Shown piece by piece: positions 23,998-32,726 of a DNA stretch of 64,000 bases; position 1 is the first letter of the stretch; the number at the start of each line of letters is the position of its first letter. The position numbers and the translations under genes were made by a program. The stretch is from Akkermansia massiliensis (GTDB lineage: Bacteria; Verrucomicrobiota; Verrucomicrobiia; Verrucomicrobiales; Akkermansiaceae). Below the pieces are notes generated by a model that saw only the letters and a list, made by a program, of their open reading frames with translations, had not been told where the DNA came from and ran no database searches. The stretch spans positions 1,054,001 to 1,118,000 of the forward strand of contig NZ_JAMGSI010000001.1 of the NCBI RefSeq assembly GCF_023516715.1, in the 5' to 3' direction.

Positions 23998-26046
23998 TCA
24001 GGGAGCTGCCATGCGGAAGGCCTGGACCGGAATGGCCTCTTTCCTGCCGCCTTCCCTCTGCCAGAATAGTTCGGGAAGCCCGGGGAAGCCTTCCGTTTCC
24101 ACCAGCAGGGGATGCCAGCCCTTTTCCAGCGGGATGGGCTTCAGCCCAGTTTTTCCTGCATCTCCTTCCGTCGTTCCTTCCCCCATGGAGGAGGATACCT
24201 CCGCGCCGGGCTTGTAGCCGTATTCCGCATCCAGCAGATGCGCGTCGTGCAGCCTGACGAACGCTTTAGCTCCCTTTTTCGCCGGGGTTTTCATGAAGAA
24301 GACGTATTTCCCGGTTTCCGGAACGTTCAGATAAAGCTCTCTTTTCATGCTGCCGTCCTTCCGGCGGACGCCCTGGGAGGACTGCGCCGTCAGGGGAACC
24401 AGGTTGCCGGGCATTTCCTCCTTCCGGAGGGCCGGAACAGGTTCTGCATCATAGGGCCGCTGGGCAAAGGTGCCGCGCACCGGGTGGGTATAATCGTAAA
24501 CGCGCCTCATTCTCAGCACCTTGTCGTGCATGATGGGTTGCATCTTTTTCCCTTCCGGCGTGTCCTTTAGGTCATGGCGTTCCGCCGGGTCCTTCGCGGT
24601 ATCGTAAATTTCAAACGGATCCGCATGGGACTGGATGTTGGTACGCACCCCCTTGTATTTGCCGAGGTAGACCATCTGCTGGTCGCCCCGGACGGCGTTC
24701 CTCCTGGACGGGAGAAAATCCTGGTAGCCGGGCGTCGTCGTCTTGTTCCGGGACATCTTGGCGCTGTATTCCATGTACAGGCGGCTGTCCGGCTGGGTTC
24801 CCTTGTTCAGCAGGGTGGGGAGCAGGGAAACGCCGTCACTCCGGAAGGGAGCCCTGACGCCGCCGATGGCGGCCAGCGTAGCCATCCAGTCGTGGAACTG
24901 GGATGGATGGTCGCTGACGGAACCGGTCGGAACGCGGCCGGGCCAGCGGACGATGGTGGGAACGCGGAAGCCGCCTTCCCATGCGTCCTGTTTGATGCCG
25001 TCAAAAGGCCCGTAATTGCGGAAGAACTGCGGATTCTGGCCGCCTTCGTCATGCGGGCCGTTGTCCGACGTCATAATGATGACGGTGTTCCTGTCAATGT
25101 TCAGGTCCTTGAGAGTCTGGATGAGGTCTTCAAAGGAATCGCTCAGCCGCGCGATCATGGTGGCGTACTTCTTCTGCGCCATGGGCCATTTCTTGTCCGC
25201 ATACCGCGGATAGATGTAGGAGTTGATCTTGCCCTCCGCGGTATTCACCAGCTTGTGGGGCTTCCCGATCCATTGCACGCCGCCCTTTACGCCGCGGCCT
25301 TCCGGATAGGGGCCGGTGGGGATCTGGAGCTGGGAGTGGGGGGCTACGTGGGTCAGCGCCAGGAAGAAGGGCTGGCGGGGATTCTGGCGGTGCGTATCTA
25401 TAATCCATTTTTTGGCGCGGGCCGTCAGCAGGTCCACGGAGTACGCCTTGTCGCAATCCGCCGTGACGCACTTGTCCCCGTCCCAGATGCCGCTTCTCTT
25501 GGTGGGGGAAATGGGATTGGGGTCTTCCTTGGGATAATGGTGGTGGCCGCTGACGTGGTCCAGGTAGCCGAAGTAGTAGTCAAAGCCGCGTTTGGTGGGG
25601 TAGGCCGTGGATTCCTGCGGAGTGCCCGCGTGTTCCGTTCCTCCGCCTATCCCCCATTTGCCGATGAGGGCCGTCCTGTACCCGGCGGACTGCATGACGG
25701 TGCCGAGCGTTGGGGCCTGTTCGATGGGCAGGTCAAAGGACCTGTCCCGGATCACCTTGGCATGCCCCTGGTGCACCCCCGTGAACAGGGAGCTGCGGGC
25801 CGGGGCGCAAAGCGGGGCGGAGGAATAATGGCGCGTCAGCGTCATTCCTTCGCTGGCCAGTGTTCTCAGTCCGGGATTGTCCATGGCGGGCAATCCCTCC
25901 TTCATGCGCTGGTCCTGGTAGGAAGGCAGATCCCCCCAGCCCATGTCGTCCATCAGGATCAGGATGACGTTGGGCCGCTGGGCGGCTGCGGTGAAAGGAA
26001 TTGCCAGAAGGACGGCCAGCAGGGGAAGCAGGCGTTTTTCTTTCAT
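23998..26046 (-). CDS. Exported type I (formylglycine) sulfatase
   Basis: This 682-residue protein starts at 26046, where the signal peptide begins (MKEKRLLPLLAVLLAIPFTAAA). Metal ligands D33-D34 lie in LILMDDMGWGD. The active-site motif C80-A-P-A-R (within SSAPLCAPARSSLFTG) is the Cys-type site that anaerobic sulfatase-maturing enzyme converts to formylglycine. MTSDNGPHDEGG supplies the second metal pair. Residues about 560-680 form an extra beta-rich domain (LYLNVPETGKYVFFMKT...LEKGWHPLLVET...LFWQREGG) that looks PA14-like. It lies 20 bp after the GH20 gene in one operon, consistent with removing sulfate from GlcNAc or GalNAc of mucin before or after hexosaminidase action. Confidence 0.92.
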   Translation of the reverse strand: MKEKRLLPLLAVLLAIPFTAAAQRPNVILILMDDMGWGDLPSYQDQRMKEGLPAMDNPGLRTLASEGMTLTRHYSSAPLCAPARSSLFTGVHQGHAKVIRDRSFDLPIEQAPTLGTVMQSAGYRTALIGKWGIGGGTEHAGTPQESTAYPTKRGFDYYFGYLDHVSGHHHYPKEDPNPISPTKRSGIWDGDKCVTADCDKAYSVDLLTARAKKWIIDTHRQNPRQPFFLALTHVAPHSQLQIPTGPYPEGRGVKGGVQWIGKPHKLVNTAEGKINSYIYPRYADKKWPMAQKKYATMIARLSDSFEDLIQTLKDLNIDRNTVIIMTSDNGPHDEGGQNPQFFRNYGPFDGIKQDAWEGGFRVPTIVRWPGRVPTGSVSDHPSQFHDWMATLAAIGGVRAPFRSDGVSLLPTLLNKGTQPDSRLYMEYSAKMSRNKTTTPGYQDFLPSRRNAVRGDQQMVYLGKYKGVRTNIQSHADPFEIYDTAKDPAERHDLKDTPEGKKMQPIMHDKVLRMRRVYDYTHPVRGTFAQRPYDAEPVPALRKEEMPGNLVPLTAQSSQGVRRKDGSMKRELYLNVPETGKYVFFMKTPAKKGAKAFVRLHDAHLLDAEYGYKPGAEVSSSMGEGTTEGDAGKTGLKPIPLEKGWHPLLVETEGFPGLPELFWQREGGRKEAIPVQAFRMAAP

Positions 26047-26065
26047 TTCAGCAAAAAATGGAATC

Positions 26066-28036
26066 TTACTTTGCAGGCCCGGTCTTGACGGAATAGCCTG
26101 GATCGGCAATCCAGCGTTCTCCCGATTTTTTCACCGGAATAAAGCTGATGCCCCAGGACTGGAAGCTGCCCGTATACGGCTGTTCAATCAGGATTTTGTT
26201 TTCTCCGGCCTTCACCTGGAAGGGAACGGGGGGACGTGCCCACCAGAATTCCTCATTGTCAAAGGGTATTTCATTGGCGGGGGAATTCCAGGTGTGCTTT
26301 TCATAACGCCGCTGTCCTGCCAGCTTGTAGGTCTGGGGATTTTTCACTTCCTTTCCGTTCACCCATATTCTGGTGCCGCACTGGGACCATTCCCCGGCTG
26401 CCGGGACTCCGGAACAGCGCCGCGTGGAGCGGGCCGGAGCGTCGAACCCCACCATGGCGTACATGGTGCCCGCCCTGGGCGCGTAAAAAGTCGTCTCCGC
26501 CCAGGCGGTGTTACCGGGCTTTGCTTTGGAGAACAGGCCTTCCGCTCCCGCACGGGAGCGGAAGTACAGATTGCCGCCGCGCGCCTGGACCGGCTCCAGC
26601 CCCGCAGGGGATTTCCCCGCCAGCAGGCCGTTCCTCACTTCCTCCTGCCTGTCCTTCTGAACGGGGCCGAACACGGTCCATTCCACAAAGGAATCACGCC
26701 AGTAGGGGAAGGGCTTGTTTCCGGCCAGGGCTTCCATGCGTTTCTCAAACAGGGAGAAAGCCTGGTAGGCCTCCGTATCCTTCTCCGGCAGTTTGCCGGC
26801 AAAGCGGGAGCCATCCTCCGGAAGGCCCTTCCAGCTGCGTTCAGCCATGGCGAACATGGCGGGCCACTGGGGGCTCTGGATGGGGATGTTCTTCTTGTCC
26901 TCCACCCGGGTATCCGGCCACAGGCACTGGATGACGCCCAGGGAGTGGTCGTCGCTCTTTGCCGTTCCACAGGGCTGGCGGAAGAAATTCCTGCGCACCA
27001 GAATGCCGGGGTCAAAGGAATTGATGTAGCCTGCCGTGGAATCAAAATAGGGATTCTTCTGCTTGGCGGGGTCCGGCAGTCCTACGGAATTCTCGTCATT
27101 CCACAACTGGGCGTAGCTGTCTCCGGAAACGGGCAGGTCATTGTTGCCCGCCCACTGGATGGGCTGGCGGCCCAGAGATTTGACCTTGGCCGCCATCCGG
27201 TCCGCAAACTGCTTCCCGTTGGGGATGCGGATTTCATCCGCGCCGATGTGCAGGTAGGGGGACATCTCCACCGGAATTTCCCGGCAGAACTCTTCCAGCA
27301 GTTCCTCCAGAATCTTGATGCCCCTGGGATCGTGCATCGGGAAGCCGAAGCAGTTCTTGAAATAGGTGCTGTGCCCCGGCATGTCGATTTCCGGGATGAT
27401 CTGGATGTGGCGCTTCCTGGCGTAGCGGAACAGGTCCCTGATCTGGTCGTAAGTGTAGGTGTCGTTGACGTCCCGGCCCTTGATCCTCTTGGAAGGGTCA
27501 TTCAGCACAGGGTACTTCTTGCACTGGATGCGCCATGCGGGGTAATCCGTCAGGTGCCAGTGGAAGGCATTCAGCTTCAGCCGGGCCATTTCATCAATGT
27601 CCGCCTTGAGCGTCTCAATGGACCGGAAATTGCGGCCTACGTCATGCATGAAGCAGCGGATGGCGAACGCCGGGCTGTCTTTGATGTCGCAGCATGGATA
27701 ATCCCCCCCGGCTCCCAGCTGGTCCAGCGTCCTGCGGGCATAAAAAACGCCTGCGTCCGTGGCGGCCCTGATCAGGATGCCGCCGGGGCGGACCTGGAGC
27801 TCGTAGCCTTCCTTGCCCAGCGTCTTGGCCAGAGCCGCGTTCTTTTTCACGGAAACAGGAGCCTTTTTGGGGCATGTCCCCGTCTTCCAGTCAACATGGG
27901 CCGGGAAGGGAATGAGGGCTGCCGGAGCGGCTTCTTCCTGCTGGAGTGGATGCGGGGAAGTCCAGTCTCCATAGGAAGAGGGGGAACAGAGCATTAAGCC
28001 TGATACCAGCAAAAGGAGGGAAGGGGATAATCGCAT
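26066..28036 (-). CDS. Exported GH20 beta-N-acetylhexosaminidase
   Basis: This 656-residue protein starts at 28036 with a signal peptide (MRLSPSLLLLVSGLMLCSPSS). A small alpha/beta GH20 N-terminal domain (about 35-115) precedes the TIM barrel. The barrel includes RCFMHDVGRNFRSIETLKADI, LNAFHWHLTDYPAWRI, IIPEIDMPGHS and the catalytic pair D267-E268 in HIGADEIRIP (the family's usual GGDE is GADE here). The enzyme uses substrate-assisted catalysis on terminal beta-GlcNAc or GalNAc. A C-terminal beta-sandwich (about 540-650) is probably accessory. It is the first gene of an operon with the sulfatase. Its promoter should lie in the 91 bp before the second PEP-CTERM gene's stop. Confidence 0.92.
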   Translation of the reverse strand: MRLSPSLLLLVSGLMLCSPSSYGDWTSPHPLQQEEAAPAALIPFPAHVDWKTGTCPKKAPVSVKKNAALAKTLGKEGYELQVRPGGILIRAATDAGVFYARRTLDQLGAGGDYPCCDIKDSPAFAIRCFMHDVGRNFRSIETLKADIDEMARLKLNAFHWHLTDYPAWRIQCKKYPVLNDPSKRIKGRDVNDTYTYDQIRDLFRYARKRHIQIIPEIDMPGHSTYFKNCFGFPMHDPRGIKILEELLEEFCREIPVEMSPYLHIGADEIRIPNGKQFADRMAAKVKSLGRQPIQWAGNNDLPVSGDSYAQLWNDENSVGLPDPAKQKNPYFDSTAGYINSFDPGILVRRNFFRQPCGTAKSDDHSLGVIQCLWPDTRVEDKKNIPIQSPQWPAMFAMAERSWKGLPEDGSRFAGKLPEKDTEAYQAFSLFEKRMEALAGNKPFPYWRDSFVEWTVFGPVQKDRQEEVRNGLLAGKSPAGLEPVQARGGNLYFRSRAGAEGLFSKAKPGNTAWAETTFYAPRAGTMYAMVGFDAPARSTRRCSGVPAAGEWSQCGTRIWVNGKEVKNPQTYKLAGQRRYEKHTWNSPANEIPFDNEEFWWARPPVPFQVKAGENKILIEQPYTGSFQSWGISFIPVKKSGERWIADPGYSVKTGPAK

Positions 28037-28127
28037 AATATTACTACACTTAAACGAGGAACTGTCTTTCATCAAACTTAAAATGAAGCAAAATTCCGGA
28101 CTTAGGGATGTTCCGGTTTCTGCCGCA

Positions 28128-28880
28128 TTATCTCCTCTTTCTCCTCAGGCACAGGCTTCCCAGCCCGAGCAATGCGGCAGCAGCCGAGGAAGGCTCCGGA
28201 ACCGTGAGGCCCTCCATGCGGAAATTTTTTACGGCAAGCTCGTTGTAAGCGTAGCTGTTGTCGAGAACGTCGGTATTCATCACCAGATAAAAAGTGGCTC
28301 CCTGGTCAAACAAATTGCTGTAATCGTCTTTGGAAATTGTCCAGCTATAGGATTTGTTGCTGACGTCTCCCGCCGAACCGGAAATCGTAGACCCAACCTG
28401 GAGAAGAGAATCTCCCTCTCCTCCCAGACTGTACCACAGGCTGAAATTTTGAGGCTGGCCCGTCCTGTTGGTTTCGAAAAGGCCGCCTGTATCAAAGGAA
28501 ATCCTCAGCGCTTCATATCCGGATATGGCGTTGGAGGACAATTCATGAAATTTGACGGCCGTAAATCCGCCTCCTGCGCCGTTGGCGGAAATCAGATTGG
28601 TAGCGCCATCCGCCGTCACGGAGGCAAGCGTACCGGTATCTCTATTCTTATTGCCGGAATACCATCCCGCATCCAGAGAGCCAAGGACGGATTGAACGGC
28701 GCTTGCGGAAGGCCCTCCGTTCGTGATCAGGGCGCCTCCGGAGGAATAATCGATGCGGGTGATGGAGGTTTTCCCCATCTTCAGCTCCGGAATAATTCCG
28801 TCAAGGGAACTCCACGCCTCCGCTCCGTGTGCCGATAGAACTGCCGCTGCGGGTAATGCCAGGAAAAAGGACGTTTTCAT
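28128..28880 (-). CDS. PEP-CTERM sorting-domain protein
   Basis: This 250-residue exported protein has a signal peptide (residues 1-19, ...AAVLSAHGA) and a Ser/Gly/Asn-rich beta body of unrecognised family (about 25-220). It ends with the sorting tail VPEPSSAAAALLGLGSLCL followed by RRKRR. No enzyme motif is visible. Its leader is bounded by inverted palindromic repeats related to those at the 1.9-2.7 kb PEP-CTERM gene, suggesting shared control. The GH20-sulfatase operon follows on the same strand after 91 bp. Confidence 0.87.
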   Translation of the reverse strand: MKTSFFLALPAAAVLSAHGAEAWSSLDGIIPELKMGKTSITRIDYSSGGALITNGGPSASAVQSVLGSLDAGWYSGNKNRDTGTLASVTADGATNLISANGAGGGFTAVKFHELSSNAISGYEALRISFDTGGLFETNRTGQPQNFSLWYSLGGEGDSLLQVGSTISGSAGDVSNKSYSWTISKDDYSNLFDQGATFYLVMNTDVLDNSYAYNELAVKNFRMEGLTVPEPSSAAAALLGLGSLCLRRKRR

Positions 28881-29230
28881 TTGTATGTAATTTCTGTTGG
28901 AAAGCGGAAAGGCCGCTCCGCACTGGCGCGAATTCCGCTTTATTCGCCATGAAACTACAGAATTTGCAATCCGCTAAAGAAACAGCAACAGTAAAAAACG
29001 GGCAATATTCTGACAATAAATGAATGATAAATATATCTAACATTTTGTTTCCCGCTATTTCCCCGCTGGAAAAACAAGAGGCGGTGCCCGGGAAGGTCCT
29101 GACCATGAATCAAGCGAGGGAAAAAACCGGTTGACAGCGGATTGCAAATCCCTGAAACGTATTCCAATACCTGTTAGTGCGATGAAAATCAGGTGATTGG
29201 CAGCAAGAGAAAGCCTTGCTTCACGCGGAA
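28881..29230. other. AT-rich intergenic leader of the second PEP-CTERM gene
   Basis: No coding gene is seen in these 350 bp. The interval contains the inverted repeat pair described separately and an AT-rich core (about 28980-29060) likely to hold the minus-strand promoter. Confidence 0.7.
28962..29149. repeat. 14-bp inverted repeat flanking the second PEP-CTERM leader
   Basis: ATTTGCAATCCGCT at 28962-28975 is exactly inverted at 29136-29149 (AGCGGATTGCAAAT), with 160 bp between. The right copy is CGGATT-GCA-AATCCC, the same palindrome architecture (CGGATT-N3-AATCCG) as the 19-bp repeats near 2.7 kb. At both loci the distal copy is preceded on the plus strand by an A-run and GTTGAC. Confidence 0.7.
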
Positions 29231-29674
29231 TTACCCTATCCGGATGCGGATGGAATGAACGGCATCCTTGCCGAACTGGTCCTTCAATTTTCCCAGCAGG
29301 GCGCCCTGCCACTGCTGGAGGTGGTAGCGCATGGCCGGCTGAAGCACCTGGATGGTGGCAACTCCCTTGACGATGGAAAGCAGGTTGGATTGCTGGCCCA
29401 GGAATGGCCCCGCGGCTTTCAGCCAGCCTTCCCGGAGCAGCTCGGGGTCCATGCCTTCTCCATCCAGGGGGAGCTTGGACAGGATGTCTCCCAGCAGGGA
29501 CTCCGCCGTATGGAGATTCCGTGTTTCATTGGTGGAGGGAGGAACCTGGAACCAGTCCGCCAGCGCCTGCCTCACCTCCTGTTCGTCACGGGAAAGGTAT
29601 TCATACCGGGGCGGGGAGGCGTTGGGGTCCGGACGGTCCCTGTCCGGCATGTAGGGAGACCAGGGAGAAGCCAT
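29231..29674 (-). CDS. DUF721 (DciA-like) protein
   Basis: This 147-residue protein starts at the ATG at 29674 (MASPWSPYMPDRD); further upstream the frame reads through the ferredoxin leader and is not credible. The C-terminal half (GPFLGQQSNLLSIVKGVATIQVLQPAMRYHLQQW...GKLKDQFG...IRIRIG) matches the DUF721 pattern, KH-like in fold and shared with DciA, the ancestral loader of the replicative helicase DnaB. An extra N-terminal 50 residues are variable. It follows the ferredoxin gene on the same strand by 73 bp. Confidence 0.75.
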   Translation of the reverse strand: MASPWSPYMPDRDRPDPNASPPRYEYLSRDEQEVRQALADWFQVPPSTNETRNLHTAESLLGDILSKLPLDGEGMDPELLREGWLKAAGPFLGQQSNLLSIVKGVATIQVLQPAMRYHLQQWQGALLGKLKDQFGKDAVHSIRIRIG

Positions 29675-29747
29675 GAGTGGAAAATAAAAGCCCGGAGTGT
29701 TGGATGTCAACAGCCCCGGGCGGTTAAAAAATAATATGGAGAATATA

Positions 29748-29981
29748 TTATTCGCCGTCGTCGCCGATAGCTTCCACGGGGCAGCCTTCCATGGCTTCCA
29801 CGCAGGCTTCCTGTTCGGTTTCGTTGTCCGGCTGCTTCTTGACGTAGGAGACGCCTTCGTCGTCATCCCGTCCAAAGTTTTCCGGAGCCGTTTCGCGGCA
29901 AAGGTCGCAATCAATGCAGGAGCTGTCCACGTAAAACTTGCCGGGGACGTTTAGAGGTGTTTTTTCGTCGATGTCTGCCAT
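29748..29981 (-). CDS. Single-cluster [4Fe-4S] ferredoxin
   Basis: This 77-residue acidic protein has CIDCDLC at residues 22-28 (the first three cluster ligands) and a fourth Cys in GCPVEAI near residue 68. A Cys earlier in EACVEAMEGC could form a disulfide, as in Desulfovibrio- and Thermotoga-type ferredoxins. It is a cytoplasmic electron carrier, partner unknown. It is divergent from lnt, with 136 bp between. Confidence 0.9.
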   Translation of the reverse strand: MADIDEKTPLNVPGKFYVDSSCIDCDLCRETAPENFGRDDDEGVSYVKKQPDNETEQEACVEAMEGCPVEAIGDDGE

Positions 29982-30117
29982 TATGTATATGGGTTGTATG
30001 AACTGCGCCCACTATTTCCGCATTTGAGCAAATTTTGCAATCTTTTTTGTTGCAGGAATGAGTCAGCATGAGGAACAATGCCGCCATTCCCGTTCCTGGA
30101 ATAAAAGGCTTTTTACG

Positions 30118-32001
30118 ATGAATCCCGTTTCCCCTCCCACTCCCCGTCTCCTGCCCGTCTGGGCGGGCCTGCTGCTGGCTGCGTTTTCCGGCGTTCTGAT
30201 GGCCTGCGCCTTCATTCCCGTGGACTGGGGAGGCTGTGTCTGGATAGGTTTTCTGCCGTTGCTGACGGCGCTGTGGTACGGCCGCCGCCGGGAGGGGAAA
30301 AAGGGAATCCTGGCGTATGCCCTGTACGGCTGGATGTTCGGCGTGGTGTTTTACGGCATCTCCTTCTGGTGGGTCAATGAAGTCAGCACGCTGGGCTATA
30401 TTCCCCTGATGATATTTTACGGCGGCCTGTTTCCCGGCATCTGGGCGCTGGTCATGGGCGTGTTTTTCCGTCCGGACGCCCGGCCGCTGCCCGGGGCGCG
30501 GCAGACGGTGAAGGAACGCAGGGCGGCGTGGAAATCCTGGGCTGTGGGGGACATGCTGCCCAGCGCTTCCGCCGCGCTGGGGGGGGCGGCCCTGTGGGTG
30601 TGCCTGGAATGGGTGAGGGGCTGGCTCATACCGGGCTTCGGCTGGAACAACCTGGGCGTGGCCCTTTACGGAAATCCGCTGGCCCAGTGGGCGGAATATG
30701 CGGGGGTAACGGCCCTGGCCTTCCTCCCTGCCGTCTTTTCCGTCTGGCTCTGGCGCGTCTGCCGCCGGGCCGGAACCATGGTGGTCCGTGAAGGCAGGCG
30801 CACCGTTCCGTGGGACTTTTTCACGCTGGTGGCGGTTCTCTTAATCATGTTCGTCACCGGCGTGCTCTGGACGGCGCGCTACTCCCCGCAATCCGCCGCA
30901 GCCACGGGGAACGGCAAATTCACCGTTCCCGTCATGACCGTGCAGCTTAACCTGAGCCAGAAGGAGAAATGGGACGCGGCCAACCGGGGCGCCATTTACC
31001 GGGCTCTGCTGGACACGACGGAGCAGGGGATGCTGGACCTCCAGAACAGCGTCCTGGAACAGGCCGCCAAAAACGGGACGGAAGCCTCCCTGAACATGCC
31101 GGCCTGGGTAATCTGGCCGGAGAGTTCCTTCCCCATTTCCACGTTTTACCGCGATTCCACGGGGGAACGCTTTCCGAACCAGGACAACGTCAACTTCCTG
31201 AGCGTGGAGGAGGACTACGTCCAGGCCCTCCGGAACGGGATATGCAATTTCATCCTGCTGACGGGCACGGATGACATTTACCTGTCCGATGAAGGCCGCG
31301 TGGCGCGGGCCTACAACTGCCTCACCGTCTTTGAAGGGGACTACTCCACGGCCAGGCCGCACGCCAAGGCCATGCTGGTCCCCTTCGGCGAATACATCCC
31401 CATGCGGGAAACCTTCCCGTTCCTGGAAAAGGCCTTTGAAGCCTCCGCCGGAACGGCAATGGGGATGAACTACACGCCGGGAGCCTCCTCCAGCCCCGTG
31501 CCCGTGCCCATGCGCCCGGGGAGCTCCGCCACGGTAGGAGTCATTCCGCTGGTTTGCTTTGAGGACGTAGTGGGAAGCTGGGTGCGCCGCTTCGTGCGGC
31601 AGGAACCCCAGTTGATGGTGAACGTCACCAATGACGGGTGGTTCAACCGCTCCTGCGCCAATGAACAGCATTGGCGCAACGCGGCGTTCCGGTGCATTGA
31701 GCTGCGCCGTTCCATGGTCCGGGCCGCCAACACCGGCGTCAGCGTGGCGCTGGCTCCCAACGGCGCGGTTATCGCGGATTTGAGGGATTCCTCCGGTTCC
31801 CCGTTCACCAGGGGGGTAATGAACGCCACGCTGCCCGTGGGCTGTACGGAAATGACCCTGTACGCCCTGTTCGGGGACTGGGCCATCCTGGCCTGTTTCC
31901 TGCTGTTTGCGGCTCTTCTCCTGCGCAGGATGAATGAGGGAAAGAGAAACGCCGGACCCGTGAAGGACGGCGTTTACCGGCGCGGCGCTACGCCCAGGTA
32001 A
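30118..32001 (+). CDS. lnt: Apolipoprotein N-acyltransferase
   Basis: This 627-residue inner-membrane protein carries out the third step of lipoprotein maturation, N-acylating the lipid-modified Cys. About six to seven N-terminal transmembrane segments (to about residue 240) precede a nitrilase-like periplasmic domain. In that domain the Glu of WPESSFPI, the Lys of HAKAMLVPFGEYIP and the Cys of LVCFEDVVGS form the catalytic triad. A last transmembrane helix lies at about 590-610. It is longer than the E. coli protein (512), with inserts in the catalytic domain. The start at 30118 is chosen for the first membrane segment. Its 3' end overlaps the convergent gene by 28 bp. Lipoprotein substrates in the window include those at 54.9, 58.3 and possibly 46.8 kb. 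Confidence 0.92.
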   Translation: MNPVSPPTPRLLPVWAGLLLAAFSGVLMACAFIPVDWGGCVWIGFLPLLTALWYGRRREGKKGILAYALYGWMFGVVFYGISFWWVNEVSTLGYIPLMIFYGGLFPGIWALVMGVFFRPDARPLPGARQTVKERRAAWKSWAVGDMLPSASAALGGAALWVCLEWVRGWLIPGFGWNNLGVALYGNPLAQWAEYAGVTALAFLPAVFSVWLWRVCRRAGTMVVREGRRTVPWDFFTLVAVLLIMFVTGVLWTARYSPQSAAATGNGKFTVPVMTVQLNLSQKEKWDAANRGAIYRALLDTTEQGMLDLQNSVLEQAAKNGTEASLNMPAWVIWPESSFPISTFYRDSTGERFPNQDNVNFLSVEEDYVQALRNGICNFILLTGTDDIYLSDEGRVARAYNCLTVFEGDYSTARPHAKAMLVPFGEYIPMRETFPFLEKAFEASAGTAMGMNYTPGASSSPVPVPMRPGSSATVGVIPLVCFEDVVGSWVRRFVRQEPQLMVNVTNDGWFNRSCANEQHWRNAAFRCIELRRSMVRAANTGVSVALAPNGAVIADLRDSSGSPFTRGVMNATLPVGCTEMTLYALFGDWAILACFLLFAALLLRRMNEGKRNAGPVKDGVYRRGATPR

Positions 32002-32717
32002 TTCCTGACCTGCTTGAACGCGGGGTAGGAAATGCCGGACTCATGGCACCAGAAGGCAGAGGAAGAGCCTCCGTCCAGATTCAGGGCCGTCTTTACCCGG
32101 AAATTCCCCAGTGCGCCGGGGGTCGCCAGCCACTCCGCCAGTTCCCTCAGGGTGACGGAGGAGGATACGCCGATGCACCACCGCTTGCCTCCGTCCGTGG
32201 CGATGAAGGTGCGGTAGGTGGATTTCCGGGCGTTGAGCCCCTTGACGGCTGTGCCGTTCTCCACCAGGAAAGGCCCTCCCTGAATGGCCGCCTGCATGGC
32301 GGGCAGTTTTTTCATGCGCTTTAGCGCGGAGCTGCGGATGAGGAACAAGCCGTTCTTTCCGTTGTCATACACCACTCCGGACACGGCGAAGGAGCCCGTG
32401 GCCAGCGGAGAGAGGCGCTTGCCGTCCTGAACGACGAGGCCCAGGGGAGTTCCCTCCGCATCCGCGCCGAAGAATCCGCCGTTGACGCCTGCCGAACAGG
32501 GGCTCTTGCGCATGGCCTTGTCCAGGGAGCCGTACCGGGGCGCCCGGACGCTCCCCTCATCCCGCACCAGAAGGCGGTGCGTGTCAGACTGGAAAAAATA
32601 GACGTTCAGCTTGTCCCGCATGGACAGGAAGCCGTCTTTTCTGGTGAACACGCGGTGCTCCGCCTGGACGGAGCCGCAGAAAAATAAAAGGAGAAGGAGA
32701 AAACGCAGAAAAGGCAT
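31974..32717 (-). CDS. Exported phosphodiester glycosidase (NAGPA-domain) protein
   Basis: This 247-residue protein has a signal peptide (residues 1-19, ...FFCGSVQA). The NAGPA/DUF2233 pattern is clear: AGVNGGFFGADAEGTPLGLVVQDG, MQAAIQGGPFLVENG, RTFIATDGG and ALNLDGGSSSAF. Members hydrolyse N-acetylglucosamine-1-phosphodiester bonds or related glycosyl phosphodiesters, here presumably in the periplasm. It lies 9 bp after the nucleotidyltransferase gene, so the two form an operon. Its end overlaps lnt convergently. Confidence 0.87.
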   Translation of the reverse strand: MPFLRFLLLLLFFCGSVQAEHRVFTRKDGFLSMRDKLNVYFFQSDTHRLLVRDEGSVRAPRYGSLDKAMRKSPCSAGVNGGFFGADAEGTPLGLVVQDGKRLSPLATGSFAVSGVVYDNGKNGLFLIRSSALKRMKKLPAMQAAIQGGPFLVENGTAVKGLNARKSTYRTFIATDGGKRWCIGVSSSVTLRELAEWLATPGALGNFRVKTALNLDGGSSSAFWCHESGISYPAFKQVRNYLGVAPRR

Positions 32718-32726
32718 GGTTGACAG

